From the NCBI GenBank assembly GCA_937927885.1, contig CALEZJ010000503.1, positions 1 through 6,766 of the forward strand: a stretch of 6,766 nucleotides of DNA. The letters run 5' to 3'. This DNA comes from an uncultured Paracoccaceae bacterium. Its GTDB lineage: Bacteria > Pseudomonadota > Alphaproteobacteria > Rhodobacterales > Rhodobacteraceae. Numbering within the stretch: position 1 is the first letter of the stretch; each line of letters opens with the position of its first letter. The notes below the pieces were generated by a model. That model did no database searches. It was not told the DNA's origin and worked only from the letters and a program-made list of their open reading frames with translations. Shown here piece after piece: positions 1-5,914 of the stretch. A program made the translations under genes and the position numbers.

Positions 1-171
1 CTCCTGCCCCAGCCGCAGCGTGTAGCCGGTGATCACGCCCGAGGCCTCGAGCCGCTCCAGCCTCGACTGCACCGTGGTGCGCGCGACCTTCAGCTTTCGC
101 GCCAGCGTGGCCAGGGGCTGGCGGGCATCGGCCATCAACAGGCCGACCAGAGTGCGGTCCAGGTCATCCAT
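1..171 (-). CDS. Lrp/AsnC-family transcriptional regulator, N-terminal part (cut by left edge)
   Basis: The reverse strand encodes 57 codons from an ATG at 171 down to the window edge without a stop. They match the N-terminal winged helix-turn-helix of Lrp/AsnC regulators: a start resembling LDxxDxxLL (MDDLDRTLVGLL), then a helix-turn-helix at about residues 18-45 with LARKLKVARTTVQSRLERLE, then the family hallmark GVITGYTL at about 46-53. The C-terminal ligand-binding RAM domain lies outside the window, so the effector cannot be judged. Family members bind DNA as dimers or octamers and often respond to amino acids. An ATG at 176 is out of frame and hits a stop quickly, so 171 is the start. 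The Shine-Dalgarno is weak. The gene is divergent from an amino-acid decarboxylase, and a palindrome lies just upstream of its start, which suggests autoregulation and local control of that enzyme (inference). Confidence 0.9.
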   Translation of the reverse strand, partial: MDDLDRTLVGLLMADARQPLATLARKLKVARTTVQSRLERLEASGVITGYTLRLGQE

Positions 172-178
172 GTCATTC

Positions 179-196
179 TGCCGATCTTTTTCGGCA
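179..196. promoter_or_regulatory. Candidate Lrp-type operator (inverted repeat)
   Basis: A perfect inverted repeat, TGCCGA-N6-TCGGCA, has a T-rich centre. It begins 8 bp upstream of the regulator's start codon and covers its predicted transcription start near 189. The hexamer CATTCT also occurs at 174-179 and 195-200, a 21-bp spacing that equals two helical turns. An AT-rich centre flanked by a short palindrome is the usual form of Lrp/AsnC binding sites. That the neighbouring regulator binds here is an inference. Confidence 0.5.
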
Positions 197-223
197 TTCT
201 AACGCCTCTCACCGGCGATTCAA
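196..223 (-). promoter_or_regulatory. Predicted sigma70-type promoter of the Lrp-type regulator
   Basis: Read on the minus strand, a -35-like TTGAAT (218-223) is followed after 16 bp by a -10-like TAGAAT (196-201). Transcription would start near position 189, giving a leader of about 18 nt before the ATG at 171. The boxes are close to consensus for such a GC-rich genome. This is pattern recognition only, with no experimental support. Confidence 0.5.
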
Positions 224-324
224 TGCTTTTGCTTGGGAGAATTACCGCCTATCTGCGCGGTCCTGACTTTACAGTGCCGGAGGTGGTCCGGACACGATGA
301 GCAGCGAGGCGAAAGGTCACGCCC

Positions 325-1485
325 ATGGGAATTTCCGAAACCATCTGGTCCGATCCCGTCGAATACCTGCGTTCGGTGGGGCCGAATGATCCGGTGATGT
401 TCCTCTCGCCTGCCGCGCTTCAGGCGCAGGCGCGCCGCTTTCTGGACGGCTTTCCGGGCCTTCTGACCTATGCCGTGAAATCGAACCCGCACGAGGCGAT
501 CCTGACCAACCTCGCCGCCGCCGGGGTTCGCGGCTTTGATGTCGCCTCGCCCGAGGAAATCGCGCTGATCCGCCGCCTCGTGCCCGACGCGGCGCTGCAT
601 TACAACAACCCGGTCCGTGCCCGCCACGAGATCGTCTTTGCCGTTGGCCGCGACGTGGCCAGCTACTCGGTCGATTCGCTCAGTGAACTCGACAAGCTTT
701 TCGCGCTGGTTCCCACCCACCGCGCGAATGGCGAACGGGTCGAGATCACCGCGCGCTACAAGCAGCCGGTGGCGGGGGCGGCCTATGATTTCGGCGCCAA
801 GTTCGGCGCGACCGAGGATCTGGCGGCGGAAATCCTGCGCCGCGTGGCCGAGCGCGGCTATACCCCCTCGCTGACCTTCCATCCGGGAACGCAATGCGTC
901 GATCCGATGGCCTGGGACAGCTACATCCGCGCCGCCAAGCGCATCGGCGATGCGGCGGGCGTGCGCGTTCACCGGCTGAACGTGGGCGGCGGCTTTCCGT
1001 CGCACCGGGTCTCGTCGGTGGTGCCCTCGCTGGATGCGATCTTCAACCTGATCTCCCGGGTCACCGAAGAGGTGTTTGGCGACGATGCCCCGGCGCTGGT
1101 CTGCGAGCCCGGTCGCGGGCTGGTCGGCGATTCCATGGCACTCCTGGCGCGCATCAAGGGCCTGCGCGACGACAACCATGTGTTCCTCAACGACGGAGTT
1201 TACGGGGCGTTTTCCGAACTGCCGATCATGGGCGCGATGGACCGCATCACCGCCTGGTCGCCAGAGGGCGAGCAGCGCACGGGCGAAATCCGCCGCCGCG
1301 TGGTCTTTGGCCCGACCTGCGATTCGGTCGACCGCCTGCCGGGCGAAACGCCGCTTCCCTCGGATATCGAAGAAGGCGACTACCTGCTGGTGCAGGGCAT
1401 GGGGGCCTATTCGGTGGCCACCAACACCCGCTTCAACGGCTTTGGCGCGCTGGCCGTGCATCTGGTGATGGATCTGGGAATCTAG
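325..1485 (+). CDS. Type III PLP-dependent decarboxylase (ornithine or lysine/ornithine decarboxylase)
   Basis: This 386-residue cytosolic enzyme of the fold-III (alanine racemase-like) decarboxylase family probably converts ornithine to putrescine, the entry to polyamine synthesis. Visible motifs are YAVKSNP with the PLP lysine K52, GFDVASPEE (70-78), HPGTQC (186-191), the phosphate-binding GGGF (221-224), CEPGR (260-264), LNDGVYGAF with D290 matching the substrate-binding Asp of eukaryotic ODC, GPTCDS with the catalytic-type C332 and D333, and GAYSVATNTRFNGF (360-373). The length suits bacterial members and is shorter than eukaryotic ODC. An in-frame stop at 298-300 and GAAAGG at 311-316 fix the ATG at 325. 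The divergent Lrp-type gene is its likely regulator, and a terminator follows at 1521-1551. The GPTCDS and FNGF signatures argue against diaminopimelate decarboxylase. The ornithine versus lysine preference cannot be read from the sequence. Confidence 0.92.
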   Translation: MGISETIWSDPVEYLRSVGPNDPVMFLSPAALQAQARRFLDGFPGLLTYAVKSNPHEAILTNLAAAGVRGFDVASPEEIALIRRLVPDAALHYNNPVRARHEIVFAVGRDVASYSVDSLSELDKLFALVPTHRANGERVEITARYKQPVAGAAYDFGAKFGATEDLAAEILRRVAERGYTPSLTFHPGTQCVDPMAWDSYIRAAKRIGDAAGVRVHRLNVGGGFPSHRVSSVVPSLDAIFNLISRVTEEVFGDDAPALVCEPGRGLVGDSMALLARIKGLRDDNHVFLNDGVYGAFSELPIMGAMDRITAWSPEGEQRTGEIRRRVVFGPTCDSVDRLPGETPLPSDIEEGDYLLVQGMGAYSVATNTRFNGFGALAVHLVMDLGI

Positions 1486-1518
1486 GACCATCGCGCCACC
1501 CTGCCCGGCATGACCCCG

Positions 1519-1551
1519 AAGGTGCGCCGCCCCGGCGCACCTTTTCCTTTT
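1519..1551 (+). terminator. Intrinsic (Rho-independent) terminator after the decarboxylase gene
   Basis: GGTGCGCC (1521-1528) pairs perfectly with GGCGCACC (1534-1541) around a 5-nt loop. The stem extends by two A-T pairs (1519-1520 with 1542-1543) and is followed by TTTTCCTTTT (1542-1551). It sits 34 bp after the decarboxylase stop codon and separates that gene from the molybdoenzyme operon downstream. Confidence 0.88.
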
Positions 1552-1560
1552 GTCGCCCCC

Positions 1561-1588
1561 TTGCCCCTGCGGCCTGCCCGGCTATCCT
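1561..1588 (+). promoter_or_regulatory. Possible promoter of the molybdoenzyme operon
   Basis: A -35-like TTGCCC (1561-1566) and a -10-like TATCCT (1583-1588) are separated by 16 bp. They lie directly after the upstream terminator and about 25 bp before the ATG at 1613. The position is sensible because the preceding transcript should end at about 1551, so the operon needs its own start in this 60-bp gap. The match to consensus is only moderate. Confidence 0.35.
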
Positions 1589-1612
1589 CTCGCCCGCGAA
1601 CAGGGGGACAGC

Positions 1613-3907
1613 ATGCGCGCATTCGGCCAATCTCAGGGCATCAAGCGGCGCGAGGACCTGCGCTTTCTCACCGGCACCGGCCGCTATCTGGCCGACCTTG
1701 CGCCCGCGGGCGCGCTGCACGCGGTCTTCCTGCGCTCGCCCGTGGCGGCGGGCCGGATCCGCGACCTGGACGCCGACACCGCGCGCAGCCTGCCCGGGGT
1801 GGTCGCCATCCTGACCGCCGCGGACCTGCGCGCCGCGGGCCTTGCCCCGTCGATGGGCTCGACCACGCCCGCCGACCGGCGCGGCGGGCGCGGGCGAAAA
1901 CCCGCGCGCCCGATCCTGGCCGAGGGGCAGGTGCGCTTTGTCGGCGAGACCCTCGCCTGCATCCTGGCCGAGACCCGCGCCGAGGCCCTCGACGCCGCCG
2001 AGGCGATCGCGCTGGACATCGACGCGACGCCGCCGCATCTCGACCTCGCCCCGGGCGGCCCGCCCCTCCACGCCGAGGCGCCCGACAATCTGGCCCTGGA
2101 CTGGGAGCAGGGCGACGCCGCGGCCGTGGACGCCGCCTTTGCCCGCGCGGCCCATGTCACGCGCCTCAGCGTGCGCCAGAACCGCATCGCCGCCGTCAGC
2201 CTGGAACCCCGCGCCTGCCTGGCCGAATGGGACGGGCAGCGGCTGCACTTCGCCTATAACGGGCAGGGAGTCTGGGGGCTGAAGGCGGAACTGGCGCGCA
2301 TCCTGGGACTGCCACCCCAGTCCGTCCATGTCACCACCCCCGATGTGGGCGGGGGGTTCGGCATGAAGAATTTTCCTTACCCGGAACATTTCGCCGTGGC
2401 CGAGGCGTCGCGCCGGACCGGCCGCCCGGTGCTGTGGGTCAGCGACCGCAGCGAAGCCATGCTGTCGGACAATGCGGCGCGCGATCTGGTCAGCGAGGCG
2501 CAACTGGCCTTTGACGCCGATCACCGCATCCTGGCCTATCGCGTCACCTCGCGGTTCAACCTGGGGGCCTACAATTCCAATTTCGGCCAGATGATCCAGT
2601 CCGAGATTTCCGCCCGCGTGCTGACCGGGACCTATCACATCCCCTGCGCCCATGTCGCGGCGCGGGCCTTCTTCACCAACACCACGCCCGTCGACGCCTA
2701 TCGCGGTGCCGGCCGCCCCGAGGCGATCACCCTGCTGGAACGCACCATGGACCGCGCCGCACGCGATCTGGGGCTGTCGCCCTTCGACCTGCGCCGCCGC
2801 AACTTCATCGCCCCCGCGCAGTTTCCCTACACGACGCCCTCGGGCACCACCTATGACGTGGGCGATTTCGCCCGTGTGCTGACCCGGGCCGAGTCGCTGG
2901 GCGATGTCGCGGGCTTTGACGCGCGGCGCGCGGCCAGCGCCGGACAGGGAAAGCTGCGCGGTCTGGGACTGGCCTATTATATCGAGGCGATTCTGGGCGA
3001 CGACACCGAAGGCGCCGCCATCGAATTCCCCGACACGGGCGGCGTGCGACTGTTTGTCGGCACCCAGTCGAACGGTCAGGGCCACGAAACCGTCTATGCG
3101 CAATACCTGTCCGACCTGACCGGCCTGCCCTTTGACGCCATCGAGGTGGTGCAGGGCGACTCCGACCGCATCGCGCAGGGCGGCGGCACCGGGGGCTCGC
3201 GCTCGGTCACGGTGCAATCGGTGGCGACGCTGGGCACCGCCCGGCAGATGGTCGCCGCCTTTGCCGAGTTCCTGTCGGCCGAAACCGGCGCGCCCTTTGC
3301 CTTTGACGAGGGGATCTTTTCCGCCCCCGGATCGAACACCCGCCTGACGCTGATCGAGGCCGCCGATCTGGCCCGCGCCCGGGGGCGCCACGATCTGCTG
3401 CGGCATGAGACGCGCACGAAATTGCCCGGGCGCTCGTTTCCCAACGGCGCCCATCTGTGCGAGGTCGAGATCGACCCCGAGACCGGCGCCCTCAGCGTCG
3501 ACCGCTATACGGTCGTCGACGATCTGGGCACGCTGATGCACCCGCAACTGGCCGAGGGGCAGATCCACGGCGGCATCGCGCAGGGCTTTGGTCAGGCCGT
3601 GTGCGAAGAGACGCGCTATGACACCGACGGCCAGCTTCAGACCGGCAGCTTCATGGACTACGCCCTGCCCCGCGCCTCCGACCTGCCGATGGTGCGCTTT
3701 GCCTCGGAACCCACCCCCTCGATCAACAACCCGATCGGCATGAAGGGCTGCGGCGAGGCCGGCACCGTGGGCGCGCTGGCCGCGATCAGCAATGCGGCGC
3801 TCGACGCGCTCTGGCCCCTCGGCGTGCGCCAGGTCGACATGCCACTGACCCCGCAGCGCCTCTGGCAGGCATTGCAGGACGCGCAACAGGAAGGCGCCAA
3901 ACCATGA
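1613..3907 (+). CDS. Xanthine dehydrogenase/CoxL-family molybdopterin-binding large subunit (form II type)
   Basis: This 764-residue protein has the layout of the molybdenum-cofactor subunit of molybdenum hydroxylases: an N-terminal aldehyde oxidase/xanthine dehydrogenase a/b hammerhead domain (about 15-130), then two MoCo-binding domains. Visible motifs are GGGFGMKN (246-253), AYRGAGR (362-368), GTQSNGQGHE (483-492), GGTGGSRS (524-531) and KGCGEAG with the presumed catalytic Glu E715. AYRGAGR is the form II signature. The AYRCSFR loop of true CO dehydrogenase is absent, so CO oxidation is unlikely and the substrate (aldehyde, N-heterocycle or other) is unknown. The ATG at 1613 follows AGGGGGA; an in-frame TTG at 1550 would start inside the terminator and add a non-family extension. 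The length leaves no room for fused FAD or [2Fe-2S] domains, and no gene for either is adjacent. It overlaps the next gene by ATGA (3904-3907). Confidence 0.93.
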   Translation: MRAFGQSQGIKRREDLRFLTGTGRYLADLAPAGALHAVFLRSPVAAGRIRDLDADTARSLPGVVAILTAADLRAAGLAPSMGSTTPADRRGGRGRKPARPILAEGQVRFVGETLACILAETRAEALDAAEAIALDIDATPPHLDLAPGGPPLHAEAPDNLALDWEQGDAAAVDAAFARAAHVTRLSVRQNRIAAVSLEPRACLAEWDGQRLHFAYNGQGVWGLKAELARILGLPPQSVHVTTPDVGGGFGMKNFPYPEHFAVAEASRRTGRPVLWVSDRSEAMLSDNAARDLVSEAQLAFDADHRILAYRVTSRFNLGAYNSNFGQMIQSEISARVLTGTYHIPCAHVAARAFFTNTTPVDAYRGAGRPEAITLLERTMDRAARDLGLSPFDLRRRNFIAPAQFPYTTPSGTTYDVGDFARVLTRAESLGDVAGFDARRAASAGQGKLRGLGLAYYIEAILGDDTEGAAIEFPDTGGVRLFVGTQSNGQGHETVYAQYLSDLTGLPFDAIEVVQGDSDRIAQGGGTGGSRSVTVQSVATLGTARQMVAAFAEFLSAETGAPFAFDEGIFSAPGSNTRLTLIEAADLARARGRHDLLRHETRTKLPGRSFPNGAHLCEVEIDPETGALSVDRYTVVDDLGTLMHPQLAEGQIHGGIAQGFGQAVCEETRYDTDGQLQTGSFMDYALPRASDLPMVRFASEPTPSINNPIGMKGCGEAGTVGALAAISNAALDALWPLGVRQVDMPLTPQRLWQALQDAQQEGAKP

Positions 3908-5028
3908 GCCCCCGCTTCACCCGCCTCGTGCAATCCCTGCCCGCGACCGTCCCCTTTGTCGGTCCCGAAACCCAGGAACGCGCGCGCGCCGCCCCTTTCG
4001 CGGCGCGGCTGGGCGCCAATGAACTGGGCTTCGGCCCCTCGCCGCGCGCCGTCGCGGCCATGGCCGAGGCCAGCGCCGGGCAGTGGATGTATGCCGACCC
4101 GGAAAACCACGACCTGAAGGCGGCGCTGGCCGCCCATATGGGGGTCACCCCCCGCCATGTGGTGGTCGGCGAGGGGATCGACGGGCTTCTGGGCTATCTC
4201 GTGCGCCTCGTCGTGGAACCGGGCGATGCCGTCGTCACCTCGGACGGGGCCTATCCGACCTTCAACTTCCATGTCGCGGGCTATGGCGGCGTGCTGCACA
4301 AGGTTCCCTATCTGGGCGATCACGAGGACCCCTCGGCCCTGATCCACCGCGCGCGCGAGGTCGGCCCGAAGCTGATCTATCTGGCCAACCCCGACAATCC
4401 GATGGGCAGCCACCACGGCGCCCCGGTGATCGAGGCGATGATCGAGGCAGTCCCCGAGGGCAGCCTTCTGGTGCTCGATGAGGCCTATGTCGATTTCGCC
4501 CCGCCAGGCACCGCGCCCCGGATCGACCCCGAAGACCCCCGGGTGCTGCGCCTGCGCACGTTTTCCAAGGCTTACGGCATGGCCGGCGCGCGGGTTGCTT
4601 ACGGCGTGGGGGCGACGGGGCTGATCGCCGCCTTCGACAAGGTGCGCAACCATTTCGGCATGAACCGCGCGGCGCAGATCGGCGCGCTGGCGGCGCTGAA
4701 CGATCCGGACCATCTGGCCCTGACCCTGTCCCGCGTCGCAGGCGCCCGCGCGCGCCTGTGCGCCATCGCGGCGGAAAACGGGTTGCGCGCCTTGCCTTCG
4801 GCGACCAATTTCGTCACCATCGACTGCGGTCAGGACGGTGATTTCGCCCGCCGGGTTCTGGCCGGCGTGGTGCGGCGCGGGGTCTTCATCCGCATGCCCT
4901 TCGTCGCGCCGCATGACCGCTGCATCCGCGTTTCGGCCGGACCCGATGCCGAACTTGACGCCTTTGCCCGCGCCCTGCCCCAGGCGCTGGCCGAGGCCCG
5001 AACCCCAACCAGACAGGAGTCCCGATGA
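3904..5028 (+). CDS. PLP-dependent class I/II aminotransferase, HisC-like
   Basis: The 374-residue product is a fold-I aminotransferase resembling histidinol-phosphate aminotransferases in length and motif order. Visible features are ANELGFGPSP near the N-terminus (counterpart of NENPxGPSP), Y63 in the MYADPE segment, NPDNPMG (162-168), DEAYVDF starting at D192 (the PLP ring-nitrogen Asp), and FSKAYGMAGAR with the Schiff-base lysine K222. R342 in CIRVSAG is the likely substrate-carboxylate arginine. The usual NPNNPTG box has Met167 in place of Thr. AGGAAGG lies upstream of the start, which overlaps the stop of the molybdoenzyme gene (ATGA), and the gene's own stop overlaps the next start in the same way. 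No other histidine-biosynthesis gene is nearby, so a role in that pathway is not implied. An aromatic or other amino acid substrate is equally possible. Confidence 0.9.
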   Translation: MSPRFTRLVQSLPATVPFVGPETQERARAAPFAARLGANELGFGPSPRAVAAMAEASAGQWMYADPENHDLKAALAAHMGVTPRHVVVGEGIDGLLGYLVRLVVEPGDAVVTSDGAYPTFNFHVAGYGGVLHKVPYLGDHEDPSALIHRAREVGPKLIYLANPDNPMGSHHGAPVIEAMIEAVPEGSLLVLDEAYVDFAPPGTAPRIDPEDPRVLRLRTFSKAYGMAGARVAYGVGATGLIAAFDKVRNHFGMNRAAQIGALAALNDPDHLALTLSRVAGARARLCAIAAENGLRALPSATNFVTIDCGQDGDFARRVLAGVVRRGVFIRMPFVAPHDRCIRVSAGPDAELDAFARALPQALAEARTPTRQESR

Positions 5029-5369
5029 CCCGCCTTGCCCTGATCCTTGCCCTGACCCTTGCCACCCCCGCCTTTGCCCAGCACGCGGGCCACGGACAAA
5101 GCCACGGCGGCCCCGCCAGCCCGGCGGCGCAGGCCTATGCCGCGATCAACGCCCGCATGCATGCGGCGATGGATGTGCCGCTGACCGGCGACGCCGACCG
5201 TGATTTCGTCCTTGGCATGATCCCCCACCATCAGGGCGCGGTGGAAATGGCGCAGGTGCTGCTGGAACACGGGCAGGATCCTGACCTGCGCGCCCTCGCC
5301 GAGGCGATCATCGCCGCGCAAGAGGCCGAGATCGCCTTTCTCCAGGCCTGGCTTGCGCGCAATCCGTGA
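5025..5369 (+). CDS. Exported DUF305-domain protein, probable periplasmic metal (copper)-binding type
   Basis: This is a 114-residue protein with a clear Sec signal peptide: MTR, a hydrophobic run, then AFA-Q with predicted cleavage after residue 18. The mature protein opens with a His-rich stretch (H20, H23, H27). It then shows the DUF305 hallmarks: MHAAM (45-49) and DFVLGMIPHHQGAVEMA (60-76), with H68, H69, M65 and M75, followed by helices ending in AEIAFLQAWL. DUF305 is a ferritin-like helical fold, and cyanobacterial CopM, which binds copper in the periplasm, belongs to it. A metal role here is inferred from that and from the His/Met content. AGGAG at 5015-5019 precedes the ATG, which overlaps the aminotransferase stop codon, so it is co-transcribed with two cytosolic-type enzymes. 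No lipobox cysteine is present. Confidence 0.9.
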   Translation: MTRLALILALTLATPAFAQHAGHGQSHGGPASPAAQAYAAINARMHAAMDVPLTGDADRDFVLGMIPHHQGAVEMAQVLLEHGQDPDLRALAEAIIAAQEAEIAFLQAWLARNP

Positions 5370-5431
5370 CGCCGCGTCGGGGCTGGCCGCGCCCGCCCGC
5401 GCAGCCTAGCCTTGCCCGATAGGAGTGCCCC

Positions 5432-5914
5432 ATGCCCCAGTTTCCCGCCACGACCCCCGCCGAAATGCCCGACCCCGCCCTGGTGGCGACGATGAGCGGG
5501 CTCGACTTCATGCGCGCGATCCTCGACGGGCGGATGGGCGGGGCGCCGATTGCCGCGGTGATGAACTTTCACCTGCACGCGGTCGAAAAGGGCGAGGTCG
5601 CCTTTCGCGGCACGCCCGAATTTCGCCACTTCAACCCGATGGGCGGGGTGCATGGCGGCTGGTACGGCACGATCCTCGATTCCGCGCTGGGCTGCGCGGT
5701 GGCCACCACGCTGGATGCAGGATCGGGTTATACCACGCTGGAATACAAGGTGAATCTGACGCGCGCCCTCAAACCCGGCATCCTGGTCGAATGCCGCGCG
5801 CGGGTGCAGCACGCCGGGCGGACCACGGCTGTGGCCGAGGGCACGATCACCGGCGTCGAGGACGGCAGGCTTTATGCCACCGGCTCGACCACCTGCATCA
5901 TCCTGCGCGCCTGA
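5432..5914 (+). CDS. PaaI-family hotdog-fold acyl-CoA thioesterase
   Basis: The 160-residue product has the hotdog thioesterase signature FNPMGGVHGGWYGTILDSA (67-85). The HGG element is at 74-76, and D83 occupies the place of the catalytic acid in PaaI. A central helix of small residues (ALGCAVATTL) and strands such as YTTLEYKVNLTR (100-111) and GRTTAVAEGTI (129-139) complete the fold. An N-terminal extension of about 25 residues precedes the domain. Such enzymes hydrolyse acyl- or aryl-CoA thioesters in the cytosol, and PaaI itself removes stalled hydroxyphenylacetyl-CoA intermediates. The substrate here is not readable. AGGAG (5421-5425) lies six bases before the ATG. A 62-bp gap after the DUF305 gene leaves open either readthrough or its own weak promoter (a -10-like TAGCCT at 5407-5412). 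Its 3' end overlaps the convergent transporter gene by 17 bp. Confidence 0.88.
   Translation: MPQFPATTPAEMPDPALVATMSGLDFMRAILDGRMGGAPIAAVMNFHLHAVEKGEVAFRGTPEFRHFNPMGGVHGGWYGTILDSALGCAVATTLDAGSGYTTLEYKVNLTRALKPGILVECRARVQHAGRTTAVAEGTITGVEDGRLYATGSTTCIILRA

Noticed and set aside
325..1485. Diaminopimelate decarboxylase or biosynthetic arginine decarboxylase
   Set aside because: The GPTCDS, LNDGVYGAF and FNGF motifs and the 386-residue length match ornithine-type decarboxylases. Arginine decarboxylases of this fold are much longer.
220..1491. Long open frame on the minus strand opposite the decarboxylase gene
   Set aside because: It is an antisense shadow with no family motifs, while the plus strand carries a complete, motif-rich decarboxylase.
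1550..1612. Upstream TTG start extending the molybdoenzyme by 21 residues
   Set aside because: The extension starts in the terminator T-tract and contains the likely promoter. The ATG at 1613 has a good Shine-Dalgarno and begins at the normal N-terminus of the family.
1433..3886. Very long open frame (817 codons) on the minus strand opposite the molybdoenzyme gene
   Set aside because: It has no recognisable domain, is rich in Arg, Gly, Ala and His as expected for antisense of GC-rich coding DNA, and covers a well-supported gene on the other strand. High third-position GC removes stop codons from the antisense frame.
1613..3907. True aerobic CO dehydrogenase large subunit (form I CoxL)
   Set aside because: The active-site loop reads AYRGAGR, not the AYRCSFR of form I, and no coxM or coxS gene is adjacent.
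3658..4914. Minus-strand open frame opposite the end of the molybdoenzyme gene and most of the aminotransferase gene
   Set aside because: It spans the junction of two real genes and shows only antisense-type composition with no domain.
5370..5431. Possible hairpin and promoter between the DUF305 and thioesterase genes
   Set aside because: The GGCT/AGCC pairing (5381-5406) is short, contains mismatches and has no T-tract. The -10-like TAGCCT has only a poor -35 partner (CTGGCC). This is too weak to list as a feature.
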